From: Microlunatus soli
GTDB taxonomy: Bacteria > Actinomycetota > Actinomycetes > Propionibacteriales > Propionibacteriaceae
Reading direction: 5' to 3'
DNA: 64,000 nt
NCBI RefSeq assembly: GCF_900105385.1
Contig: NZ_LT629772.1
Coordinates: 6,448,001-6,512,000 of the forward strand
The notes under the pieces were generated by a model. The model saw only the letters and a program-made list of their open reading frames with translations, was not told the origin of the DNA and ran no database searches. This document shows, one piece after another, positions 57,152 to 64,000 of this stretch. Position numbers and translations under genes: made by a program. The first letter of the stretch is position 1; each line of letters begins with the position of its first letter.

Positions 57152-57601
57152 GGCTGCCCTTTCTCCCGCATGAAGTCAGGCGACCGTCCCGACCCGGCAC
57201 CCAGTGAAATGTCACACAGCACGCTAGCCGCCGACCACGCCTCACCGCCACACCCCACAGCGATGTGACGCATTCTTAACGCCACGCCAAGCCGACAGGC
57301 AGGCGGACTGGACCAGGCGGAATGGACAGGGAGACGACGGTCGAGGGTCAGGCCGCGCGAGAGTGCAGGCCCGTTGACAGGCCCATGATCTCGGAACAAG
57401 TCGCTCGACGAGCCCAGGACCACGAGGAGCGCCGACCGAGCAGGACCTGGGCACCGAGGGTGGAGACAAGGGCACGGAACGCTAGGCCGCAACCTGGGCA
57501 CCGAACGGTAGGCCCCGACTGGGCGCCCGCCCGGCCCTGGAGGTGGGCACCCAACCCCACCGGTACCCACCCTGACGCGACCGGTACGAGAAGTACCGGC
57601 T
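57152..57601. other. 450-bp spacer between MFS and ABM genes
   Basis: No gene can be supported. It holds the promoter side of the MFS gene (57152 upward), a degenerate direct repeat starting GGGCACSGA at 57449, 57470 and 57496 (spacings 21 and 26), and the hairpin after the ABM gene. Confidence 0.6.
57581..57599 (-). terminator. Hairpin after the ABM gene
   Basis: CCGGTAC (57581-57587) and GTACCGG (57593-57599) form a perfect 7-bp stem with a 5-base loop, three bases after the stop of the minus-strand ABM gene. Confidence 0.6.
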
Positions 57602-57922
57602 TCAGGAGATCTGGAACTCCCCGAGCAGGTCCCAGTCCTCAGGCTGCCCCTGCAAGTTGCGGATCGAGGGTGTCTCCTGGACATACTGCGGCAGATCGGC
57701 CTGGGCCTGCTTGAAGTGGGCAGAGTTGACGTGCGGGCCGGCGGCGTCGTCGTCGAACGCCTCGAGCAGGACGTACTGGTTGGGATCCTCCACCGACCGG
57801 GACCACTCGAAGAACTTGTTGCCCGGCTCGGCCCGGGTCGCCTCGGTGAACGACCGGGTCAGCTCCGGCCACCGATCGGCGTACTCCGGCTTCACCTTCC
57901 ACTTCACGATGATCAAGATCAC
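57602..57922 (-). CDS. Antibiotic biosynthesis monooxygenase (ABM) domain protein
   Basis: 106 residues, a dimeric alpha/beta ferredoxin-like ABM protein. It starts V-I-L-I-I-V-K-W-K-V-K-P-E-Y-A-D-R-W and has the typical E-P-G-N-K-F-F-E-W-S-R and Y-V-L-L-E-A-F-D-D-D-A-A-G-P-H-V-N-S-A-H-F. Members act as cofactor-free monooxygenases or mutarotase-like enzymes; the substrate here is unknown. The GTG at 57922 has AGGAG seven bases upstream. It is divergent from the IclR regulator, which may control it. Confidence 0.87.
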   Translation of the reverse strand: MILIIVKWKVKPEYADRWPELTRSFTEATRAEPGNKFFEWSRSVEDPNQYVLLEAFDDDAAGPHVNSAHFKQAQADLPQYVQETPSIRNLQGQPEDWDLLGEFQIS

Positions 57923-58017
57923 GGTCGCACTCCTCGGTTGTGCTCGGTCTTTCCCCTGCCACGGCAGGACTTCTCAGCCCGACTCTTCCAGTTCCGCACC
58001 GCGACGGCCAGTGCTGC

Positions 58018-58035
58018 TCTCACCGGCTGATAACA
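58018..58035 (+). promoter_or_regulatory. Candidate IclR operator, copy 1
   Basis: TCTCACCGGCTGATAACA, upstream of the iclR gene. An almost identical 18-bp sequence lies at 58834-58851. The core TCACC-GGCY-GATAA is a pyrimidine/purine pseudo-palindrome. This copy overlaps a -35-like ATAACA (58030-58035) set 17 bases from the -10 TAGGGT. Confidence 0.6.
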
Positions 58036-58052
58036 ACGGCGGCGCCAGGTCG

Positions 58053-58058
58053 TAGGGT
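58053..58058 (+). promoter_or_regulatory. Probable -10 element of the iclR gene
   Basis: TAGGGT ends eight bases before the ATG at 58067; a leaderless mRNA is likely. Confidence 0.45.
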
Positions 58059-58066
58059 GTGGGCTC

Positions 58067-58816
58067 ATGTCAGGCTCAGTGGCGAGGACTCTGGACATTC
58101 TCGAGGTGGTGGCCGGGCGCGGTGGCGCGACGGCGAAGGAGATCTCGGAGGCGACCGGGCTGCCGCTGCCGACGGTCTACCGGCTGGTCCGGGAGTTGCT
58201 GGACGGCGAGTACCTGGTGCACATCCGCGACAGCCAGCGCTTCGAACTCGGCTACAAGCTGCATGCCTTGGGCGTCTCGCTGCACGAGCAGGTCGGGGTG
58301 TCTCGGTCGGTCAGGACGGAGATCACCGCGTTGCAGCAGCAACTCGGCGTCGCCGCCTATCTCGCGGTCCATCGCGGCTCGCAGATCGTCGTGGTGTTCA
58401 CCGCCGACGCGCCGGACTGTCCGCGACTGCCACCGTTGGAGTTCGGGTATCACGAGGCCGCGCACGCCACGGCGCTGGGCAAGATCCTGCTGGCCAACAT
58501 GGAGCGCGAGGAACGGCTGCTGCACCTGGACCCTGAACCGATGCCACGGTTCGGTCCGGGAACGATCACCGGCCACCAGGAGCTGTTCGCCCAGCTCGAG
58601 CAGGTCGCCGGCCGCGGTATCGCCTGGGAGTTCGGGGAATTCTCCCCCGGCGCAACCTGTGCGGCCGCCGCGGTCCGTGGACGGACCGGCGCGCTGGTCG
58701 GTTCGGTCGCGGTGTCGGCACCGGATGCCCGGTTTGCGCACGGCCGGCCGGAGATCGAGCAGGCCCTGCGGGCGACCGCTTCTCGGGTCAGCCAGCACTA
58801 CCGGCTGCACGGCTGA
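58067..58816 (+). CDS. IclR-family transcriptional regulator
   Basis: 249 residues. The N-terminal winged helix has A-R-T-L-D-I-L-E-V-V-A, then A-T-A-K-E-I-S-E-A-T-G-L-P-L-P-T-V-Y-R-L as the recognition helix. The effector domain has E-L-G-Y-K-L-H-A-L-G, the conserved A-H-A-T-A-L-G-K-I-L-L-A, and G-R-G-I-A-W-E-F-G-E-F near the ligand pocket, ending with V-G-S-V-A-V-S-A-P. It sits between the ABM gene (divergent) and the GMC/FAD operon (downstream, same strand). Repeated motifs at 58018 and 58834 suggest that it controls itself and that operon. Confidence 0.92.
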   Translation: MSGSVARTLDILEVVAGRGGATAKEISEATGLPLPTVYRLVRELLDGEYLVHIRDSQRFELGYKLHALGVSLHEQVGVSRSVRTEITALQQQLGVAAYLAVHRGSQIVVVFTADAPDCPRLPPLEFGYHEAAHATALGKILLANMEREERLLHLDPEPMPRFGPGTITGHQELFAQLEQVAGRGIAWEFGEFSPGATCAAAAVRGRTGALVGSVAVSAPDARFAHGRPEIEQALRATASRVSQHYRLHG

Positions 58817-58833
58817 CGCAGCGGCTGCCGGCT

Positions 58834-58851
58834 TCTCACCGGCCGATAACA
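58834..58851 (+). promoter_or_regulatory. Candidate IclR operator, copy 2
   Basis: TCTCACCGGCCGATAACA, 17 of 18 bases equal to the copy at 58018-58035. It lies 17 bases after the iclR stop and 74 bases before the ATG of the first gene of the downstream operon. Confidence 0.6.
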
Positions 58852-58925
58852 TCCCTGGGCTGCCGCGACAGCGGCGGCCTAGCCTGCGGGCCATGACATC
58901 GTCGTCGACCGCAGGAGGCTTGATC

Positions 58926-59372
58926 ATGTCTGACGCAGAACAGTCGGATCTCAAACCACCGCTGGTACGCCTCTTGCGTGCCGCCTACCCGCACCCGGAC
59001 TTCCCCGACGGGCCGTACGAACGCACCGCCGACACCATCCTCGCCGCCACCGAATCCGATGTCTGGGTCCGGGTGACATTGGCGCACGGCCTCACCACCC
59101 TGCCCGAGGACCTCACCGAGCAGTCGCTACGGGAGATGGCAGACGCCGAGTTCTTCGGCTTCGTCCGCGGCCTGGCGATCACCACCCTCTACGACGATCA
59201 CGAGGTCTGGAAACTGCTGGGCTATGAGGGTGCGTCCTTCGACCAGGGTGGCTACCTGCATCGCGGCTTCGACGACCTGGACTGGCTGCCCGAACCGCGG
59301 ATCGAGGAGTACGACGGACCGGAGCCGTTCATCGAAGTCGCCGAGCAGGACCGACCGGTCGGAGGGAAATGA
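58926..59372 (+). CDS. Hypothetical 148-residue partner of the GMC oxidoreductase
   Basis: 148 residues with no family that I can name with confidence. It contains V-R-L-L-R-A-A-Y-P-H-P-D-F-P-D-G-P-Y-E-R-T near the start, V-W-V-R-V-T-L-A-H-G-L, and a Tyr/Asp/Trp-rich end. Its length and place before a GMC oxidoreductase recall small subunits such as gluconate 2-dehydrogenase subunit 3, but I see no Tat signal. So it may be a cytoplasmic partner or an unrelated conserved protein. The ATG has AGGAGG seven bases upstream. The stop overlaps an upstream ATG of the GMC gene. Confidence 0.7.
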   Translation: MSDAEQSDLKPPLVRLLRAAYPHPDFPDGPYERTADTILAATESDVWVRVTLAHGLTTLPEDLTEQSLREMADAEFFGFVRGLAITTLYDDHEVWKLLGYEGASFDQGGYLHRGFDDLDWLPEPRIEEYDGPEPFIEVAEQDRPVGGK

Positions 59373-59374
59373 TC

Positions 59375-60970
59375 ATGACCGAGCAGACGACGCAGAACCG
59401 GTTCGGCAACCCGATCGATCATGACACCGAGGCGGTCGTGATCATCGGCTCCGGGGCCGGTGGCGGTACGGTCGCCTACGAGCTCACGCAACGCGGAATT
59501 CCCTGTGTGGTCTTGGAAGCGGGCCCGTTCCTCAAACCCGATGACTACGAGAACGACGAGTGGGCCGCCTTCGGTCAGATGGCCTGGTTGGACAGCCGGA
59601 CGACCTCCGGCAGCTGGCGGGTCAGCCGGGACTTCCCCACCCTGCCGGCCTGGATCGTCAAGGCCGTCGGCGGCTCGACAACCCACTGGAGCGGCGCCAC
59701 GCCACGCTTCCACGAACACGAGTTCCGGACCCGCACCTACTACGGCGACGTCGACGGCGCCAACCTGCTGGACTGGCCGATCACCCTGGCCGAGTTGGAG
59801 CCGTACTACGACCGGGCCGAGATCGCGATCGGGTCGACCCATCGGCACGGCCGTCCGCCGCTGCCGGCCAACAACAACTACAAGGTATTCGCCAACGGCG
59901 CCGAACGGGTCGGCTACAAGTTCTACGCAACCGGCCCGTACGGCACCAACGCCGAGCCCTACGACGGCCGGCCGGCCAGCATCCAGGACGGCTTCAACTT
60001 CCAGGGTGACAAGAACGCCTCCAAGTGGAGCACCGCCGTCCGGGAGATCCCGCGCGCCCTGGACACCGGGAAGTGCGATCTACGGGCCAGCAGCCACGCC
60101 GTGCAGATCACCCACGACTCCTCCGGCCGGGCCGACGCGGTGCTCTACCTGGACGCCGACGGCAATCTGCACCGGCAGGCCGCCACGGTGGTCTGTCTGG
60201 CCGGCAACTCGATCGAGTCGCCGCGGCTGTTGCTGATGAGTTCCAGTGCCAGCCACCCCGACGGGCTGGCCAATTCCTCCGGTCAGGTCGGCCGCAACTA
60301 CATGCGGCACATGACCGGATCGGTGTACGCCCGCTTCGATCAACCGGTCCGGATGTACCGCGGGGAGACGATGGCCGGCATCATCGCCGACGAAGCGAGA
60401 CTGGACACCTCCCGCGGGTTCGCCGGCGGCTACTACCTGGAGACCCTCGCTCTCGGCCCCGCCTTCCTGGCCGCCTTCGTCGACCCGGGCAGCTGGGGTC
60501 GCGGCTTCACCGAGATCATGGACGCCTACGCGAACACGGCCGGGCTGTGGATCGTCGGCGAGGACATGCCGCAGGAGACCAACCGGGTCACCCTGAACAC
60601 CGCGGTCAAGGACCAATGGGGGCTGCCGGCCGCCGACGTGCATTTCGATGATCATCCCAATGACGTGGCGATGCGCGAACACGGCTACCAACGGGCCGAC
60701 CTGTTGTACGAGGCCGTCGGTGCGACCGGCACCCACCACACACCGCCGTACCCGTCGACCCATAATCTAGGCACCTGCCGGATGAGTGAACGAGCCGAGG
60801 ACGGTGTGGTCGGCGCCTATGGTGAGGCCCATGACGTGCCCGGTCTGTTCGTCAGCGACGGGTCGGTGATGACGACCGGCGCAGCGGCCAACCCGACGTT
60901 GACCATCGTCGCGCTGGCGATCCGGCAGGCCGAGCACATCGCCGACCGACTCGGAAAGGGTGACCTCTGA
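59375..60970 (+). CDS. GMC-family FAD-dependent oxidoreductase
   Basis: 531 residues from the ATG at 59375. The FAD dinucleotide-binding motif is V-V-I-I-G-S-G-A-G-G-G-T-V-A-Y-E-L near residue 21. G-G-S-T-T-H-W-S-G-A-T-P-R-F and the C-terminal N-L-G-T-C-R-M with D-G-S-V-M-T-T-G-A-A-A-N-P-T-L-T-I are the GMC marks of the gluconate 2-dehydrogenase/choline-dehydrogenase group. It probably oxidises a sugar acid or other polyol. GGAGGG lies eight bases before 59375; the ATG at 59369 is too close to it. The stop overlaps the likely CTG start of the next gene. Confidence 0.9.
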   Translation: MTEQTTQNRFGNPIDHDTEAVVIIGSGAGGGTVAYELTQRGIPCVVLEAGPFLKPDDYENDEWAAFGQMAWLDSRTTSGSWRVSRDFPTLPAWIVKAVGGSTTHWSGATPRFHEHEFRTRTYYGDVDGANLLDWPITLAELEPYYDRAEIAIGSTHRHGRPPLPANNNYKVFANGAERVGYKFYATGPYGTNAEPYDGRPASIQDGFNFQGDKNASKWSTAVREIPRALDTGKCDLRASSHAVQITHDSSGRADAVLYLDADGNLHRQAATVVCLAGNSIESPRLLLMSSSASHPDGLANSSGQVGRNYMRHMTGSVYARFDQPVRMYRGETMAGIIADEARLDTSRGFAGGYYLETLALGPAFLAAFVDPGSWGRGFTEIMDAYANTAGLWIVGEDMPQETNRVTLNTAVKDQWGLPAADVHFDDHPNDVAMREHGYQRADLLYEAVGATGTHHTPPYPSTHNLGTCRMSERAEDGVVGAYGEAHDVPGLFVSDGSVMTTGAAANPTLTIVALAIRQAEHIADRLGKGDL

Positions 60971-63822
60971 GCATCACGACGCCGTCCGCGGACGCCACAT
61001 CGACCGGACTGATCGAGGCGCTCGGTGATCCGGCGATCCGGGTCACCGAGCGGCCACTCGATCTTGCGGTCCGGGCCCACGACGCCTCGCACTACCTGTT
61101 GCATCCGCGGGCGGTGGCGATCCCGGACGATGCCGATCAGGTCGCCACCGTGATGGCGGCCTGTCACCGGCTCGGGCTGCCGCTGACCTTCCGCAGCGGC
61201 GGCACGTCGCTGTCCGGTCAGGCGCTCAGCGATAGCGTCCTGGTCGACACCCGGACCGGTTTCGGCGCCGTCGAGATCCTCGACGACGGTAACCGGGTCC
61301 GGGTCCAGCCCGGCGTCACCGTACGCGCCGTCAACGCACGGTTGGCGTCGTACCGGCGACGGCTCGGCCCGGACCCGGCCAGCGAGGTCGCTTGCACGCT
61401 CGGCGGCGTGCTGGCCAACAACTCCTCGGGGATGCAGTGCGGCACCGAGCAGAACAGCTACGCCACGGTCGAGTCGATGGTCCTGGTGCTGCCCTCCGGC
61501 ACCGTCGTCGACTCCGCCGCCCCGGACGCCGATCGCCGGCTGGCGGCGCTCGAGCCTGCCCTGCATGCCGGACTGTTGCGGATCCGCGATGCGATCCGTG
61601 CCGATGTCGAAGCGGCCGCCACCCTGCAGCGGCTGTTTTCGATCAAGAACACCATGGGGTACGGCCTGAACGCCTTCCTGGACGTCGACGATCCGGTCGA
61701 CATCCTGGTGAAGCTGATGATCGGCAGCGAGGGAACGCTCGGCTTCGTCGCCTCGGCGGTGTTGCGGACGGTCCCGGTGCAGCCCAAGGCGGCCACCGGG
61801 CTGTTGGTGCTGCCCGATCTGGAGATCGCCTCGGCGTTGGTGCCGCAGGTGCTGGCCACCGGGGTGGCGACCGCCGAGTTGCTGGATGCGGTCTCCTTGC
61901 GGGTGGCCGCCACCGACCCGTCCTGTCCGGACACGATCCGGCGGCTCGATGTCGGCACCAAGGCGGCGCTGCTGGTCGAACTGCAGGGTGACACCGATCA
62001 GGAACTGGACGCCGACATCGCAGCGGCCGATGCCGTGTTCGGCCAACTACCGTTGGAAAATCCTGCGGCACTCACCCGCGATGCCGGTGACCGGGCAGCG
62101 CTCTGGCGGATCCGCAAGGGACTGTTCAGTGCGGTGGCCGGCGCCCGTCCGAGCGGTACCAATGCACTGCTCGAGGACGTTGCCGTACCGGTCGACCGGC
62201 TCGGGGAGCTGAGCACCGGACTGGTCGACCTCTTCGACCGGCACGACTACGAGGCGCCGGTGATCTTCGGCCATGCCCGGGACGGCAATCTGCACTTCCT
62301 GCTGAACGAACACTTCGGCGACCGGCAGCGGCTCCGGCGCTACCAGAACTTCACCGAGGACATGGTCGATCTGGTCCTCGGGCTGGACGGCACGCTGAAG
62401 GCCGAACACGGCACCGGGCGGATCATGGCGCCGTTCCTGGAGCGTCAGTACGGCGCCGGCCTGACCCGGGTGATGCACGAGCTCAAGACCCTGATCGACC
62501 CGGCAGGCATCCTCAATCCCGGGACCTTGATCAGCACCGAGCCCGATGGCTGGCTGCAGAATCTGAAGACAGCCGAGCCGGTGGAAGCCGAGGTGGATCG
62601 CTGCGTGGAGTGCGGGTTCTGCGAGCCGGTCTGCCCGTCCCGCTCGCTGACGCTGACGCCGCGGCAGCGGATCGTGGCTCGGCGCGAGATCGCCGCGGCC
62701 GAACAGCGCGGCGATGTCGATCATGCCGACGGGCTGCGTGCCGACCACGACTACGAGGTGCTGGACACCTGTGCGGTGGACGGGTTGTGCGCCACTGCCT
62801 GTCCGGTGTTGATCAACACCGGATCACTGGTGTCCCGGCTGCGTGCCGAGGAGACGCCCCGGGCCGTGCAACGCGCCTGGGCGGTCGCCGCCGATCATTG
62901 GTCGCCGGTCACCCGGCTCGCCTCGACCGGTCTCACCGCAGCCTCGCATGTCCCCGGCATCGCGGCAGCCGCGAGCCGTGTCGGTCGCCGCGTCGTCGAT
63001 CATGAACTGCTCCCCGAGTACGACGCCGGCCTCCCCCGCGGCGGCCGTCCCCGGACCAAGATCACCGCGCCACAAGGGGACCCTGAGCTGGTCGAAGGGC
63101 CCACCGCACCAAAGATCCCTGAACCTGTCGAAGGGCCTGCCGCCGTCTGGTTCGCCTCCTGCCTGGGCAGCATGTTCGGCAGTGCGGCTGCCGAGGCGTT
63201 CGGACAGCTGTGTCGACGCGCCGGCGTCGAACTGCGAACCCCCGACGATCTGGACGGACTGTGCTGCGGCCTGCCGTGGAAGTCCAAGGGATTGCACGAC
63301 GGCCAGGATCGGATGCGACGCCGGGTCCGGGCCGCACTGGACAGCGCGACCGACGGCGGCCGGCTGCCGGTGATCGTCGAGGCCAGTTCCTGTGCGGAGG
63401 GGCTGCAGGTGTCGGTCGAGGATGCCGGCTTCCGGGTCATCGATGCGCTGGATTTCGTTGCCCAGCAGGTGCTGCCGCGGCTGCGCGTCACCGGTCGGCT
63501 GGATCGGATCGTCGTCCATCCGACGTGTGCGACGACGGCGCTGGGTAGCACCGATTCGCTGGTCCGGCTGGCCGAAGCCGTCGCCGAGGAGGTGATCGTC
63601 CCCACCTCCTGGGGATGTTGCGGTTTCGCCGGCGACCGCGGTCTGCTGCAGCCCGAGCTGACCGCCGCCGCGACCGCTCCGGAGGCCGCCGAGGTCGCCG
63701 CCCTGCCGCCGGCGTCGGCCTATGTCAGCAGCAATCGGACCTGCGAGATCGGGCTGACCCGCGCCACCGGGCAGCAGTACCAGCATGTACTGGAGATCGT
63801 CGAACGGCTCACTCGGGTCTGA
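60967..63822 (+). CDS. FAD/Fe-S D-lactate dehydrogenase-like fusion protein (GlcD-GlcF type)
   Basis: 951 residues, probably starting at CTG. In order: a FAD_binding_4 domain (R-S-G-G-T-S-L-S-G-Q-A near 80); an FAD-oxidase C domain ending with G-H-A-R-D-G-N-L-H-F and K-A-E-H-G-T-G-R; two 4Fe-4S motifs at C546-V-E-C-G-F-C-E-P-V-C-P and C602 to C612-P; and two CCG-type motifs (L-C-C-G-L-P-W and W-G-C-C-G-F-A-G-D). This is the layout of bacterial D-lactate or D-2-hydroxyacid dehydrogenases that feed the quinone pool. A linker near residues 704-726 holds two repeat-derived peptides. GGAAAGGG lies six bases before CTG 60967; the next start, TTG 61099, would cut into the FAD domain. Confidence 0.88.
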   Translation: MSITTPSADATSTGLIEALGDPAIRVTERPLDLAVRAHDASHYLLHPRAVAIPDDADQVATVMAACHRLGLPLTFRSGGTSLSGQALSDSVLVDTRTGFGAVEILDDGNRVRVQPGVTVRAVNARLASYRRRLGPDPASEVACTLGGVLANNSSGMQCGTEQNSYATVESMVLVLPSGTVVDSAAPDADRRLAALEPALHAGLLRIRDAIRADVEAAATLQRLFSIKNTMGYGLNAFLDVDDPVDILVKLMIGSEGTLGFVASAVLRTVPVQPKAATGLLVLPDLEIASALVPQVLATGVATAELLDAVSLRVAATDPSCPDTIRRLDVGTKAALLVELQGDTDQELDADIAAADAVFGQLPLENPAALTRDAGDRAALWRIRKGLFSAVAGARPSGTNALLEDVAVPVDRLGELSTGLVDLFDRHDYEAPVIFGHARDGNLHFLLNEHFGDRQRLRRYQNFTEDMVDLVLGLDGTLKAEHGTGRIMAPFLERQYGAGLTRVMHELKTLIDPAGILNPGTLISTEPDGWLQNLKTAEPVEAEVDRCVECGFCEPVCPSRSLTLTPRQRIVARREIAAAEQRGDVDHADGLRADHDYEVLDTCAVDGLCATACPVLINTGSLVSRLRAEETPRAVQRAWAVAADHWSPVTRLASTGLTAASHVPGIAAAASRVGRRVVDHELLPEYDAGLPRGGRPRTKITAPQGDPELVEGPTAPKIPEPVEGPAAVWFASCLGSMFGSAAAEAFGQLCRRAGVELRTPDDLDGLCCGLPWKSKGLHDGQDRMRRRVRAALDSATDGGRLPVIVEASSCAEGLQVSVEDAGFRVIDALDFVAQQVLPRLRVTGRLDRIVVHPTCATTALGSTDSLVRLAEAVAEEVIVPTSWGCCGFAGDRGLLQPELTAAATAPEAAEVAALPPASAYVSSNRTCEIGLTRATGQQYQHVLEIVERLTRV
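63081..63135. repeat. Two REP-like repeats inside the dehydrogenase coding sequence
   Basis: CCCTGAGCTGGTCGAAGGG (63081-63099) and CCCTGAACCTGTCGAAGGG (63117-63135) are direct copies 36 bp apart, a whole number of codons. They encode P-E-L-V-E-G and P-E-P-V-E-G in the linker between the Fe-S and CCG regions. A third copy, in reverse, is at 10201-10219. Confidence 0.75.
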
Positions 63823-64000
63823 CCGACCGGTCGGCAGTTCGTGCTCGCCGTTCCAGCTCCGTCGTGACCTCGCGGCAGTCGGCGGCGTAGGTCCGGTACA
63901 GCAACGAGCAGAAGGCCGCGTTGATCACCATCAGCCCGACCAGCATGATCAGGAAGGTCTGCTGCAGGCCGACCGCGTCGGCGAGGTGTCCGCCCAGGAA
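63809..64000 (-). CDS. MFS-like transporter, C-terminal end (partial)
   Basis: 63 residues at the right edge; the gene continues beyond the window. The frame reads G-G-H-L-A-D-A-V-G-L-Q-Q-T-F-L-I-M-L-V-G-L-M-V-I-N, a last transmembrane helix, then a charged tail ending R-S-V-R-P-E and TGA. The G-G-x-L-A-D-x-x-G loop and last helix look like the C-terminus of an MFS transporter, but the exact family cannot be told. It is convergent with the dehydrogenase gene and overlaps it by 14 bp. Confidence 0.6.
   Translation of the reverse strand, partial: FLGGHLADAVGLQQTFLIMLVGLMVINAAFCSLLYRTYAADCREVTTELERRARTADRSVRPE

Overview
This 64 kb window comes from the chromosome of a high-GC actinobacterium. 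A Propionibacteriales member of the Microlunatus type is my best guess, from gene content and protein style only. Supporting signs are GTG and TTG starts, many apparently leaderless promoters, a proteasomal ATPase (Mpa/ARC), the relA-apt-secFD-yajC-ruvBAC block and the mpa-trmI-metH-PAC2 arrangement known from mycobacteria. No insertion sequence, prophage or CRISPR array is visible.

Region 1 (1-12036) is a nearly complete formate/selenocysteine module. It holds the 3' end of the catalytic formate dehydrogenase subunit, its iron-sulfur and NrfD-type membrane subunits, FdhD, an oxalate/formate-type MFS transporter with a 49-residue membrane partner, selD, the selenocysteine tRNA gene, selA and selB. 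An AraC-type regulator and a divergent alpha/beta hydrolase sit inside it. Region 2 (12121-13955) is a two-gene nanocompartment operon: a DyP peroxidase with a C-terminal encapsulin-loading peptide, then the encapsulin shell gene.

Region 3 (14032-27678) mixes housekeeping and accessory genes: hisS with a metallo-beta-lactamase-fold hydrolase, a DUF349 protein, a HAL/PAL-family protein with an altered MIO motif, an EamA transporter, an AlaA-like aminotransferase, a Ser/Thr kinase facing an ECF-type sigma factor and a secreted protein, a pterin-dehydratase/VOC fusion, GrpB, a secreted 5'-nucleotidase-family protein with lost metal ligands, and an acetyltransferase. Region 4 (27675-38671) is the conserved minus-strand block rel, potassium channel, apt, secF, secD, yajC, ruvB, ruvA, ruvC, with a tandem repeat array between yajC and ruvB.

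Region 5 (38858-54469) carries a small secreted protein, argG under tandem ARG boxes, an Stf0-type sulfotransferase, mpa, trmI, an orphan solute-binding lipoprotein, a HAD hydrolase, metH, an MHS-family transporter, a 2-hydroxyacid dehydrogenase and a PAC2 protein. Region 6 (54496-64000) is catabolic: an amidohydrolase with an MFS transporter, an ABM monooxygenase, an IclR regulator, and an operon of a 148-residue protein, a GMC oxidoreductase and a 951-residue FAD/Fe-S D-lactate-dehydrogenase-like protein that probably starts at CTG. A conserved 18-bp motif upstream of both iclR and this operon is a candidate IclR operator. A partial MFS transporter closes the window.
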